From Mycobacterium deserti (GTDB lineage Bacteria > Actinomycetota > Actinomycetes > Mycobacteriales > Mycobacteriaceae), in the NCBI RefSeq assembly GCF_025345615.1, contig NZ_JAODWD010000006.1, positions 310,001 to 374,000 on the forward strand: a stretch of DNA of 64,000 nt, given 5' to 3'. Numbering within the stretch: position 1 is the first letter of the stretch; each line of letters starts with the position of its first letter. Shown here piece by piece: positions 7,438 to 13,660 of this stretch. Position numbers and translations under genes: made by a program. The notes beneath the pieces were generated by a model, which worked only from the letters and a program-made list of their open reading frames with translations, was not told where the DNA came from and did not search any database.

Positions 7438-8570
7438 TCGTCTGGGTGATCGCCGGTCTCCTCGGATTGGCCACCGGCCTGCGCATCGGGTGGGCACTGG
7501 TCAACAAGCAGTCCTTGGTCAGCACGGCGATGATCCTCGCGTTGGGCAGCCTCGGACTCGTCGCGGCATTGAACTGGCCGCCGCTGACCCTGCTGATCGA
7601 CACAACTCTGCATTGGCCCAACATCTCGATGGGGCTGACGCAGTTAGCGCTGATCGCATGCGCCGCGGGCAGTTGCGTCATGATCACGACCGTCTCGTCG
7701 GACCGTAAACCGGCCACCATCCGCAAGATCGCGTTGGCTCAGTACGGCGTTGCCGGCGTCATCGCCATCGTGAGTTTCGCGTCGTTCTTCGCTGCCGGCC
7801 AGCAACCGGAAATGGCACCGGAGGAGTACCTGCGGGCCACCCTCAGCTCCGAGGGCAACTCGCTGCCGTGGCTGCTGCCCCTTCTCTACGTACTGCTCGC
7901 GCTGACGCTGGTGTCGTGGGCCGGCATGCGGTACTCGAACCGCAGCCGCCGTGGCCGGGCGTTGTTCGTCTTCACCATCGGCATCGTGCTGATCGTGCTG
8001 GCGTCCGGATTCTTCCTGCTCCGCGCCATCTGGACCGCCGGTCCGGTGGGCGTCGGTGCGGCCGCCACCCTGCTCGGGTGCGCGATGCTGGTGGTGGCCG
8101 CGGGCTCACTGCTCCCGAGCGTCGAGGACTGGTTCGGCGCACGGCGGGAGTTGCGCATCATCTCGCCGATCCTCAAAGAGCTGGGCCGTCGGCATCCCGA
8201 CATCGGCATCGGGGTCCGTCCCCGCGGACCGCTGGTGTTCCGCGTGGCTGAACGGATGTCGTTGATCTCAGACGCGCTGTTCCTGGAAGCTACCGCAGCC
8301 GACAGCACCCGCAGGCTGCGCGTCGACACCAGCGGATCTCTGCCCGCGCGTGACGACGAGGACGACGACTCAGACCTCGAGGTGCCCGCGGTGTCACCCA
8401 CCGCCCAAGCCCGTGCGATCGCCGAGTGGATTTACGCAGGCCGCGAAGGCGCGGCCGAGGACAAACACGCAGACTTTCCCGGACTCGGCTGGCTGCGTCA
8501 GCCGGCCGAGTATTCCGACCGCGAATGGATCCTCGAGATCTCGCGCGGATACCGCCAGCTCGCCCGTTGA
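7434..8570 (+). CDS. MAB_1171c-type (DUF6545) seven-helix membrane protein
   Basis: A 378-residue protein. Seven hydrophobic helices fill residues 1-225 (starting IVWVIAGLLGLATGLRIG). A cytoplasmic C-terminal domain begins RRELRIISPILKELGRRHPDIGIG and ends with a conserved helical part (FRVAERMSLISDALFLEA). This layout is that of the actinobacterial MAB_1171c family, named a putative transporter without proof and often encoded beside ImmA/IrrE proteases and XRE regulators. The TTG start overlaps the previous TGA (TTGA). The pairing suggests a membrane sensor passing a signal to the protease; this is inference. Confidence 0.75.
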   Translation: MIVWVIAGLLGLATGLRIGWALVNKQSLVSTAMILALGSLGLVAALNWPPLTLLIDTTLHWPNISMGLTQLALIACAAGSCVMITTVSSDRKPATIRKIALAQYGVAGVIAIVSFASFFAAGQQPEMAPEEYLRATLSSEGNSLPWLLPLLYVLLALTLVSWAGMRYSNRSRRGRALFVFTIGIVLIVLASGFFLLRAIWTAGPVGVGAAATLLGCAMLVVAAGSLLPSVEDWFGARRELRIISPILKELGRRHPDIGIGVRPRGPLVFRVAERMSLISDALFLEATAADSTRRLRVDTSGSLPARDDEDDDSDLEVPAVSPTAQARAIAEWIYAGREGAAEDKHADFPGLGWLRQPAEYSDREWILEISRGYRQLAR

Positions 8571-8581
8571 GGTCTCGCTTC

Positions 8582-8608
8582 CACCCAGCTGGAGACCGAG
8601 GCTGGGTG
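8582..8608. terminator. hairpin between convergent genes
   Basis: CACCCAGC (8582-8589) and GCTGGGTG (8601-8608) form an 8-base-pair stem with an 11-base loop between the stops of the DUF6545 gene and espR. There is no U-run, so it would be a U-less mycobacterial-type terminator at best. Confidence 0.4.
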
Positions 8609-8643
8609 ACTTCGCCGACCGCCGCGTTGCGGCGCCCGGTGGG

Positions 8644-9042
8644 CTAATCGTCCAGGTGTTCCCGGCGACGGAGCTCGTCGACCTTCTGCACGAGGTCCTG
8701 CTGCGCCTCGACCGACAGGCCGACCGTGCGCGCCGCAATACGACGTACGCCCTCGTCCCGCATTCCGGCGAGCCAGGTCAGTTCCTTGTCGAGCTTCTCG
8801 TAGTACTCGTCGTCGGTGAAGTACGCCGGCTTGATGCGGAAGAAGTTGGCAAGGGCCGCCATGGTGGCTGCCGACGGGTTGGTGCGGTTGCCTGAGCGGA
8901 GCTGAGACAGGTAGGGAGCCGACATCGTGATGCCTTCAGACTTGAGGGCGGCGATCACTTCAGCCGAGGTGTGCGGGCCGCGACCGGGGGGATAAACCGT
9001 ATCGAACAGCCGGTTTAGACGGGCGGCGAACGTCGTGCTCAT
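8644..9042 (-). CDS. espR: EspR, nucleoid-associated HTH regulator (Rv3849)
   Basis: A 132-residue protein, the exact length of M. tuberculosis EspR and nearly identical in sequence (MSTTFAARLNRLFDTVYPPG, LSQLRSGNRTNPSAATMAAL, ELTWLAGMRDEGVRRIAART). The N-terminal XRE-type helix-turn-helix is at about 25-80 and the dimerisation helices at about 95-130. EspR binds many loci and activates the espACD operon needed for ESX-1 secretion in M. tuberculosis; it is also conserved in non-pathogens as a nucleoid protein. The ATG at 9042 gives the family N-terminus. The reading frame stays open upstream to 9366, but that stretch does not look like coding sequence. Confidence 0.97.
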   Translation of the reverse strand: MSTTFAARLNRLFDTVYPPGRGPHTSAEVIAALKSEGITMSAPYLSQLRSGNRTNPSAATMAALANFFRIKPAYFTDDEYYEKLDKELTWLAGMRDEGVRRIAARTVGLSVEAQQDLVQKVDELRRREHLDD

Positions 9043-9462
9043 CGATTTGACCTCCACATGCGTAGACGAGCGGACCAGTAGGCGGCGTATTTGCTGATCA
9101 TCGTAGCGAGTGTTGTGCAAACAACCAAGTGCAAACCGCGGAAAAGTTAACCCGCCTTTTTGTTCAAGTGTGCCGACGGCCCGGCTGACGGAATATTCCG
9201 GGTGGCCCGGCGCCCCCACCATATAGTGCGGGTAAGCAAATAATAACGCCTGCGTCGAGCGGGTTTTGCCGAGACGTTCTTCGCCATTGTCACAGGAATC
9301 GCGACGTTTCCCACGGGCAACGCTGATCACCCCCGCCGCATCGGATTCATGCGTTTGCTCTGACACCCGCCAATGGCAGGACGCTGCCCGCTGTGAGGTT
9401 ACTCACCGGCGTGTGACCTGGTTCGCGGTGGCTTTGGACATACCGTCTCGTACGGACAGGGA
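9043..9462. other. 420-bp intergenic region upstream of espR
   Basis: No convincing gene. The region is more AT-rich than its surroundings, with patches at 9112-9150 and 9218-9250, which fits an espR promoter and EspR/Lsr2-type binding. A perfect short inverted repeat GTTGT-GCAA-ACAAC lies at 9112-9125, and GTGCAAAC occurs twice nearby. The long untranslated region agrees with the complex regulation of espR known in M. tuberculosis. Confidence 0.6.
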
Positions 9463-10200
9463 TCAGTAGCCAGGCGAACGATCTATTGACCGAGCCGACG
9501 ATTCGAGCGGCGATTCCTGTGTGTCGACGTCCACCGCCGCCCGTCTACGCCGCCTCGCCGAGCCGACCGCGGCAACTGCGGCGGCCAGTGCCACCGACCC
9601 GGTCACCGCGAGCGCGACCCACCGCAGGCCCAGTGCGCTGTCGAAGAGCAGCCACAGCCCGAACAGCAGGAACAACAGGCTGGCCAGACTGTGCAGGAAA
9701 CGCTCTGGCAGCCGCTTGTGCAACAGCACGCCCGCGGCGATGGCCGCTCCGTCGGCGAGCACCATGCCCGCGGTGGCGCCGATCCATACCCCGGCCCAGT
9801 GATGGTCGCTGGCAAGGGTGACGGTCGCGAGCATGGTCTTGTCGCCGAGTTCGGCCAGCAAGAACGACGAAATGATGGCGAGGACGACGAAGCGGGGCTC
9901 GGCGACGCGGACGTCCTCCTCGCCGCCGGAGCGGCCTTCCCGCCAGGTCCACACCGCGAACAACAGGAACGCAACGGCGCCGGCGAAGGCGATGGGGCGG
10001 TCAGGCAGCGTCAGGCCAAGGAAGTGTCCGATGGCCACCGACAGCCCATGCACCAGCATGGCCGCGACTCCGACCCCCGACAGCACGACCCACCACCGAT
10101 GACGCAGGGCATAGGTCATGGTGATCAGCTGTGACTTGTCGCCCAGTTCGGCGACGAAGACCACAGCGAGGCTGATCAATATGGCGCTGAGCACGGACAC
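9463..10200 (-). CDS. GDT1/TMEM165 (UPF0016) family Mn2+ exporter
   Basis: A 245-residue membrane protein with six or more helices and the two signature E-x-G-D-K motifs of UPF0016 (AELGDKSQLITM near the N-terminus and AELGDKTMLATV in the second half), the cation-exchange site of the GDT1 family. Bacterial members such as MneA/MntX export manganese. The C-terminus is a basic tail without motif. Start GTG at 10200; a second GTG at 10194 has better spacing from AAAGG and may be the real one. The upstream yybP-ykoY riboswitch supports manganese as the substrate. Its position corresponds to Rv3848. Confidence 0.9.
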   Translation of the reverse strand: MSVLSAILISLAVVFVAELGDKSQLITMTYALRHRWWVVLSGVGVAAMLVHGLSVAIGHFLGLTLPDRPIAFAGAVAFLLFAVWTWREGRSGGEEDVRVAEPRFVVLAIISSFLLAELGDKTMLATVTLASDHHWAGVWIGATAGMVLADGAAIAAGVLLHKRLPERFLHSLASLLFLLFGLWLLFDSALGLRWVALAVTGSVALAAAVAAVGSARRRRRAAVDVDTQESPLESSARSIDRSPGY

Positions 10201-10214
10201 GACCTTTCGACACG

Positions 10215-10365
10215 TTGCCGACGGCTCGACTTGCTCGCCACCGCCAGACTTCGGTCGAAGGTCTCGCCCACCGCGGTGCGGTTCGCCTGCCGGGCTAGCG
10301 CATGAGCGCCGCCAGTATGTCGACATGACGATTGGGGGCTACTCCCCTTCGCTGACTCCCACGAG
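10215..10365 (-). promoter_or_regulatory. yybP-ykoY manganese riboswitch
   Basis: The minus-strand leader contains the conserved pieces of this aptamer in order: GAAGGGGAGTAGC (10350-10338), GTCGACATACTGGCGG (about 10325-10310), a GC-rich hairpin arm, and GGCGAGACCTTCGACC (about 10268-10253). The GGGGAGUAG and GAGACCUU elements are diagnostic of RF00080-type RNAs, which bind Mn2+ and turn on manganese exporters. It sits directly before the GDT1-family gene, a standard partner. The exact ends and the expression platform were not resolved. Confidence 0.9.
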
Positions 10366-10460
10366 GTTAGCGCCGTCGCTACGGGTGCGCCAGTCGGCCA
10401 AGCGATTTCGGGCACCCGAATCCATCTTTCCGGGGACCGGATCAGACTGTTCGAAAACCC

Positions 10461-10994
10461 TTATGCGGCAAGGAGCATGGCGAGGATGGCGGTGTCGGGA
10501 TGGCTGATCGGGTCGACGCCCACCCGGCTCACCATCGAGGTGACCGTGCCGTCGGCCTCGGCCTCGACCCATGCCGCCCGGTGCTCCAGGCCCAGATGCG
10601 GCAGGCCGGGCAAGAGCACGCAGCCTGACGCGGCGCCGTTGCACTCCGGTAGGGACGGCGTGGTCTCCGAGGGCGGGTGCAGCATCAGTAGTGCCGGCGG
10701 TTGATGCTCTGCGAAAAATCCTGGCGGCACGGCGGATTCCCCGACCACCGTGCCCTCGGCGACCACAAGGCCGACGGTGTTGGGCGCGGGCTCGTCGGGC
10801 AGCTCTTCACGGGCACCGAATATCGTTGTGGTGGAGAGCAATCCGGGTAGGGAAGCCACTCGGACGGCAACCATCAACAACTGCGCCCACTCTTTGGTCG
10901 AATCCGGCCAGCGGCCGGAGATCACGAAACCCTTGAGCGAGCCACGAGAATGAAACGGGGCGATCTCAATCGCCTTACCCGACTCCATCTCCAT
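10461..10994 (-). CDS. Conserved mycobacterial protein (Rv3847 homologue)
   Basis: A 177-residue soluble protein, the same length as Rv3847 and highly conserved with it as remembered (EIAPFHSRGSLKGFVISGRW, REELPDEPAPNTVGLVVAEG, HPPSETTPSLPECNGAASGC). No catalytic motif is recognised. GGAGG lies five bases before the ATG at 10994; an upstream extension is not needed. It lies 93 bases downstream of sodX on the same strand and keeps its position beside the superoxide dismutase locus even though the type of SOD differs from M. tuberculosis. Function unknown. Confidence 0.85.
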   Translation of the reverse strand: MEMESGKAIEIAPFHSRGSLKGFVISGRWPDSTKEWAQLLMVAVRVASLPGLLSTTTIFGAREELPDEPAPNTVGLVVAEGTVVGESAVPPGFFAEHQPPALLMLHPPSETTPSLPECNGAASGCVLLPGLPHLGLEHRAAWVEAEADGTVTSMVSRVGVDPISHPDTAILAMLLAA

Positions 10995-11087
10995 ATCGCC
11001 TCCGCGCCATCGCCGTTCCGACACGCCTGTGGGTCGATGCGATCAGAATGCGCGACATATCGGCTGGCACGCAAGTGGACACGAGTG

Positions 11088-11432
11088 CTAGCGGCGAAAT
11101 TTCGCTCGGCGGACCCGCCAGATGACGCGATACGACCCAGCGGCCGATACCCAGCCGAACTCGTGGCTGTCGGCGGCGCCGGGCGCACGCGGGTTGTCCG
11201 ACCGTGCTTCGAATATCGCGCCGCGCTCGGAGGAGTAGACGTCGCCGACGCGTTTGACGAGCCAGCGCGACGACCGCCGCGGATCACGAAACACTCGCAA
11301 CTGGCCGCGTCGCGGCGTTCCGCCACGCACGGTCACCAGTCCGTCACCGGGTCCGAGCGCCGGGCGCATCGACTCGTCGACGACCCGGAACGTCCGGAGT
11401 CGACAGTGCCGTGGTGGATGGTTTCTCGACAC
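11088..11432 (-). CDS. sodX: SodX-like S26-family signal peptidase (Ni-SOD maturation protease)
   Basis: A 114-residue S26 peptidase without a membrane anchor. The catalytic Ser21 is in DESMRPALGPGD and the catalytic Lys60 in WLVKRVGDV; the C-terminal box SDNP ... DSHEFGWV is the usual S26 ending. Small soluble S26 proteins encoded beside sodN remove the Ni-SOD leader so that the nickel-binding His becomes the N-terminus. It is divergent from sodN with only 23 bases between the starts, so the sodN promoter must overlap its 5' coding sequence. The start is GTG at 11432. Confidence 0.88.
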   Translation of the reverse strand: MSRNHPPRHCRLRTFRVVDESMRPALGPGDGLVTVRGGTPRRGQLRVFRDPRRSSRWLVKRVGDVYSSERGAIFEARSDNPRAPGAADSHEFGWVSAAGSYRVIWRVRRAKFRR

Positions 11433-11442
11433 CCTCGAAGGG

Positions 11443-11456
11443 TAGGTTTGAACGCA
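11443..11456 (+). promoter_or_regulatory. leaderless-type promoter of sodN
   Basis: TAGGTT (11443-11448) matches the mycobacterial -10 TAnnnT and ends seven bases before the sodN ATG, so transcription would begin at or next to the start codon. GAAGGG just upstream could act as a ribosome site if the transcript starts earlier. Confidence 0.5.
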
Positions 11457-11878
11457 TGCTGCATCGACTTTTCGCCAACTCCACTGAAGCCCATGCCCAC
11501 TGCGACCTGTACTGCGGCGTCTACGACCCCGCGCAGGCCAAGATCGAGGCGCTGTCGTGCCTCAAGACCATTCAGAAGTATCACGACTCCGATGACGACC
11601 ACTTCAAGGCTCGCGCGATCATCATCAAGGAGCGGCAGGCCGAAGAGGTCAAGCATCACCTGATGGTGCTGTGGGCCGACTTCTTCACCAAGGACCACTT
11701 CGAGCAGTTCCCGAATCTGCACCAGCTGTTCTGGGACGGCGTGCACGGCGCCGGTGACGTGAAGAAGTCGCTCGACGCCTCGGTCGCCGAGAAGCTGCTC
11801 AAGACCATCGACGAGATCTCCGACATCTTCTGGCAGACGGACAAGGGCAAGCAGATGGGCGTCTATCCGCCCGCGTGA
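11456..11878 (+). CDS. sodN: SodN, nickel superoxide dismutase precursor
   Basis: A 140-residue precursor: a 14-residue leader (MLHRLFANSTEAHA), then the mature protein beginning HCDLYCGVYDPAQAK. His15, Cys16 and Cys20 are the nickel ligands and Tyr23 the conserved second-shell Tyr (His1, Cys2, Cys6, Tyr9 of the mature enzyme). The rest follows the Streptomyces four-helix enzyme (KHHLMVLWADFFTKDHFEQF, EISDIFWQTDKGK). It converts superoxide to oxygen and peroxide. The family hook is HCxxPCGxY; here the Pro is Tyr19. The position between the Rv3847 homologue and the DUF4328 gene is that of sodA in M. tuberculosis. A strong terminator follows. Confidence 0.95.
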   Translation: MLHRLFANSTEAHAHCDLYCGVYDPAQAKIEALSCLKTIQKYHDSDDDHFKARAIIIKERQAEEVKHHLMVLWADFFTKDHFEQFPNLHQLFWDGVHGAGDVKKSLDASVAEKLLKTIDEISDIFWQTDKGKQMGVYPPA

Positions 11879-11902
11879 ACATCACCGGTCAACAACGCAA
11901 GG

Positions 11903-11935
11903 CGGCCTGCTCGAGAAATCGAGCAGGCCGTTTTT
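11903..11935 (+). terminator. intrinsic terminator of sodN
   Basis: A 12-base-pair perfect stem CGGCCTGCTCGA/TCGAGCAGGCCG with a GAAA tetraloop is followed at once by TTTTT. It is 24 bases after the sodN stop and is the clearest intrinsic terminator in the window. Confidence 0.95.
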
Positions 11936-11945
11936 CGTAGGAGCG

Positions 11946-12104
11946 CTAGAACCAGACGATCAGGGCCAGGACAGCGAGCAGCACGATCGCGATCACGCCG
12001 GCGCGCAGACAAGCCATCAATTGGGCACGCGTGTACACCGGAGCCGACGAATGCCATTCAGACGGCGGCACAGCGGACCCCCGCCCCATCGGATGCGCCG
12101 CCAT
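11946..12104 (-). CDS. 52-residue single-pass membrane protein
   Basis: A short gene missed by size cut-offs. AGGAG lies seven bases before the ATG at 12104. The product starts with a polar stretch (MAAHPMGRGSAVPPSEWHSS) and ends with one strong membrane helix (AGVIAIVLLAVLALIVWF) that runs to the C-terminus. Cys32 precedes the helix; the context (AQLMACLRAG) is not a lipobox. It is convergent with sodN, facing the same terminator from the other side. No family is recognised. The ribosome site and clean helix make it likely to be translated. Confidence 0.7.
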   Translation of the reverse strand: MAAHPMGRGSAVPPSEWHSSAPVYTRAQLMACLRAGVIAIVLLAVLALIVWF

Positions 12105-12151
12105 CACACACTCCTGACCTGCACGATTGATAGCCTCCCCCAGTGAGATCT

Positions 12152-12171
12152 GTCACAAACGCGGTTGTGAC
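12152..12171. promoter_or_regulatory. perfect palindromic operator candidate
   Basis: GTCACAA-ACGCGG-TTGTGAC: perfect 7-base arms with a 6-base spacer. It lies 48-67 bases upstream of the small membrane protein start (12104), in the promoter zone of that gene. TetR- or GntR-type repressors bind such sites; the regulator is not identified. Confidence 0.55.
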
Positions 12172-12345
12172 GGTGATCATAGCCGGTCGTTGCCCGGCGG
12201 GAAAAATCGGGCACAGAACAGCCGGACGACGGCTGCTCGGGGCCGGTGCGGGTGTCGGGGGCGGTTCCGAAGAACTTAGCTGGCCGAGGTATTTAGCCGG
12301 CGTTCACCCGACCCTGTTGATCGTCGGCCCCAGCGGGCATGCAGG

Positions 12346-12445
12346 TTATCCACAGACACCCGTCAAGTCTGAACGGATTCAGCGGCTCAGCCGCGGTCCG
12401 GGCTGAATCGCTGCCTGTGGATAGACCTGTGGAAACTGTGGATAG
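12346..12445. repeat. cluster of DnaA-box-like sequences
   Basis: An exact consensus DnaA box TTATCCACA (12346-12354) is followed on the opposite strand by TGTGGATAG (12416-12424), TGTGGAAAC (12428-12436) and TGTGGATAG (12437-12445). The last three are spaced 12 and 9 bases apart. There is no dnaA/dnaN nearby, and by synteny oriC is tens of kilobases away. Confidence 0.5.
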
Positions 12446-12505
12446 CCACGCATTGCTGGCCTTGGCTGTGATAACGCGCCGGTGGGCCGCCGCTAGGCTG
12501 GGCGG

Positions 12506-12585
12506 ATGATCCCGCGTAAGCGAGGAGCGATGATTGTGCGCACGCGAGGAGCGAGATGATTGTGCGCACGCGAGGAGCGAGATGA
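12506..12585 (+). repeat. tandem repeat forming a ladder of ATGA-coupled mini-ORFs
   Basis: The unit ATGATTGTGCGCACGCGAGG... repeats with a 26-base period at ATG 12530, 12556 and 12582 (the last is the DUF4328 start). A degenerate 24-base copy begins at ATG 12506. Each unit contains its own GAGGAGCGAG ribosome site and ATG. Mini-ORF 12506-12559 ends in TGA overlapping ATG 12556; mini-ORF 12556-12585 ends in TGA overlapping ATG 12582. TAGGCT lies six bases before ATG 12506, so transcription probably starts at the first mini-ORF. The organisation is like that of mycobacterial MIRU elements. Confidence 0.85.
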
Positions 12586-13655
12586 TTCAGGTCTGTTCCG
12601 CGTGTGGAACGCGTTGGAACGTGCGCGACCGGCGGCGCGCCTGGTGCCCGCGGTGCAACGGCACGCTGCTGGCCCCGTCCACACCCGACACGGGTGGCGA
12701 CTGGACCGGCGGAACGGCCCCAAGTCAAACCCAACAGGCAAATCCGACCACTGAGCGAGGGTTGGGAACCCCGCCGTCGGCTCGTCTGCTGCCCCCGGGC
12801 TATCGCTGGATCGCGGTGCGGCCAGGGGCGCCCCCGCCGCGGCGGGGGACCCCCAGGCCTCTGGGCCCCACCCCGCGGTACTCGGTCATTCCGCGCTGGG
12901 GGCTTATCGACCACTTCGACACGGTCGGCCAGCAGCGGGAGGTCCCGCGGTCGGGCCCGTCGCCCGCCATGGTCCGCACCACCCTCATCGCGACTATGGC
13001 GATACTGGGCGCGGCCGCGCTGATCCACCTGGTGCGCTACGGGCTGCTGATCCTCAACCGGACGGTGCTGTTGAACCCGTGGGTGGCCGGTGCTGCCACA
13101 TGGCTGGGAATCGCGGTCAGTGTGGTCGCCGTGTTCATGGTGGTCGCCAGCGCAGTGGTGTTGACGAACTGGTTGATCGCCAGGCGAGCGGCGGCATTCG
13201 CGTACCGCGGGCATGAGGATTCGCGGCCGGTATGGGTGTTGCGCTGGGGCTCGCTGGTGCCGCTGGTCAACCTGTTGTGGGCGCCCACGTTCGTGATCGA
13301 GTTAGCCGGCGTCGAGGACCGGCTCAGCTGGCTGCGCAGGCCCATCACGGTGTGGTGGTTGCTCTGGGTCCTCAGCACGGTGGTGTCGATCTTCGCCTTC
13401 GCCACCAGCTTCGCGACAGACGCGCAGGGAATCGCCGACAACACCGTGACCACCATCATCGCTTACCTGCTGGCGCTCGCGGCTCTCCTACTGACGTTGC
13501 GGGTTTTCCGCGGCTTCGAGCGCCAACCGGTCGAGCGGCGCACCAAGCGGTGGGTCATGGTTCCCGTCGACGCCGACGGCAACGCCCATTCGCGCACCGA
13601 AGCCACTCCGGACACCGCTGCAGTTGAGTCCGAAGGGCAGAACCCGGCAGCATAG
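12582..13655 (+). CDS. DUF4328 zinc-ribbon membrane protein (Rv3843c homologue)
   Basis: A 357-residue protein. The N-terminal zinc ribbon is CSACGTRW ... AWCPRCNGTLL (two CxxC pairs, residues 4-30). A Pro/Arg-rich cytoplasmic linker with the SARLLPPGYRWIAVRPG motif follows, then five or six membrane helices (from about residue 125) making up DUF4328, including LTNWLIARRAAAFA and GSLVPLVNLLWAPTFVIEL. A polar C-terminal tail ends it. The ATG at 12582 has GAGGAG upstream and is the third start in the repeat ladder. glpQ1 follows five bases after the stop. Function unknown. Confidence 0.85.
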   Translation: MIQVCSACGTRWNVRDRRRAWCPRCNGTLLAPSTPDTGGDWTGGTAPSQTQQANPTTERGLGTPPSARLLPPGYRWIAVRPGAPPPRRGTPRPLGPTPRYSVIPRWGLIDHFDTVGQQREVPRSGPSPAMVRTTLIATMAILGAAALIHLVRYGLLILNRTVLLNPWVAGAATWLGIAVSVVAVFMVVASAVVLTNWLIARRAAAFAYRGHEDSRPVWVLRWGSLVPLVNLLWAPTFVIELAGVEDRLSWLRRPITVWWLLWVLSTVVSIFAFATSFATDAQGIADNTVTTIIAYLLALAALLLTLRVFRGFERQPVERRTKRWVMVPVDADGNAHSRTEATPDTAAVESEGQNPAA

Positions 13656-13660
13656 GCCTC

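Larger units (their letters stand above)
12105..12505. other. 400-bp regulatory intergenic region
   Basis: No gene seen; an 87-codon plus-strand frame at 12143-12406 has no ribosome site or family features. The region holds a perfect inverted repeat (12152-12171), a cluster of DnaA-box-like sequences (12346-12445), an imperfect hairpin GATTCAGC ... GCTGAATC (12376-12409) and a leaderless promoter (TAGGCT, 12494-12499) for the mini-ORF ladder that follows. Confidence 0.65.

Noticed and set aside
9043..9366. in-frame N-terminal extension of espR
   Set aside because: Open by chance. EspR is 132 residues in other mycobacteria, the extension has no conserved features and the AT-rich region is better explained as a promoter.
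9266..9469. 67-codon plus-strand frame upstream of espR
   Set aside because: No ribosome site and composition unlike neighbouring genes; lies in a likely regulatory region.
12143..12406. 87-codon plus-strand frame in the intergenic region
   Set aside because: No ribosome site, no family features, and it overlaps the palindrome and the DnaA-like boxes.
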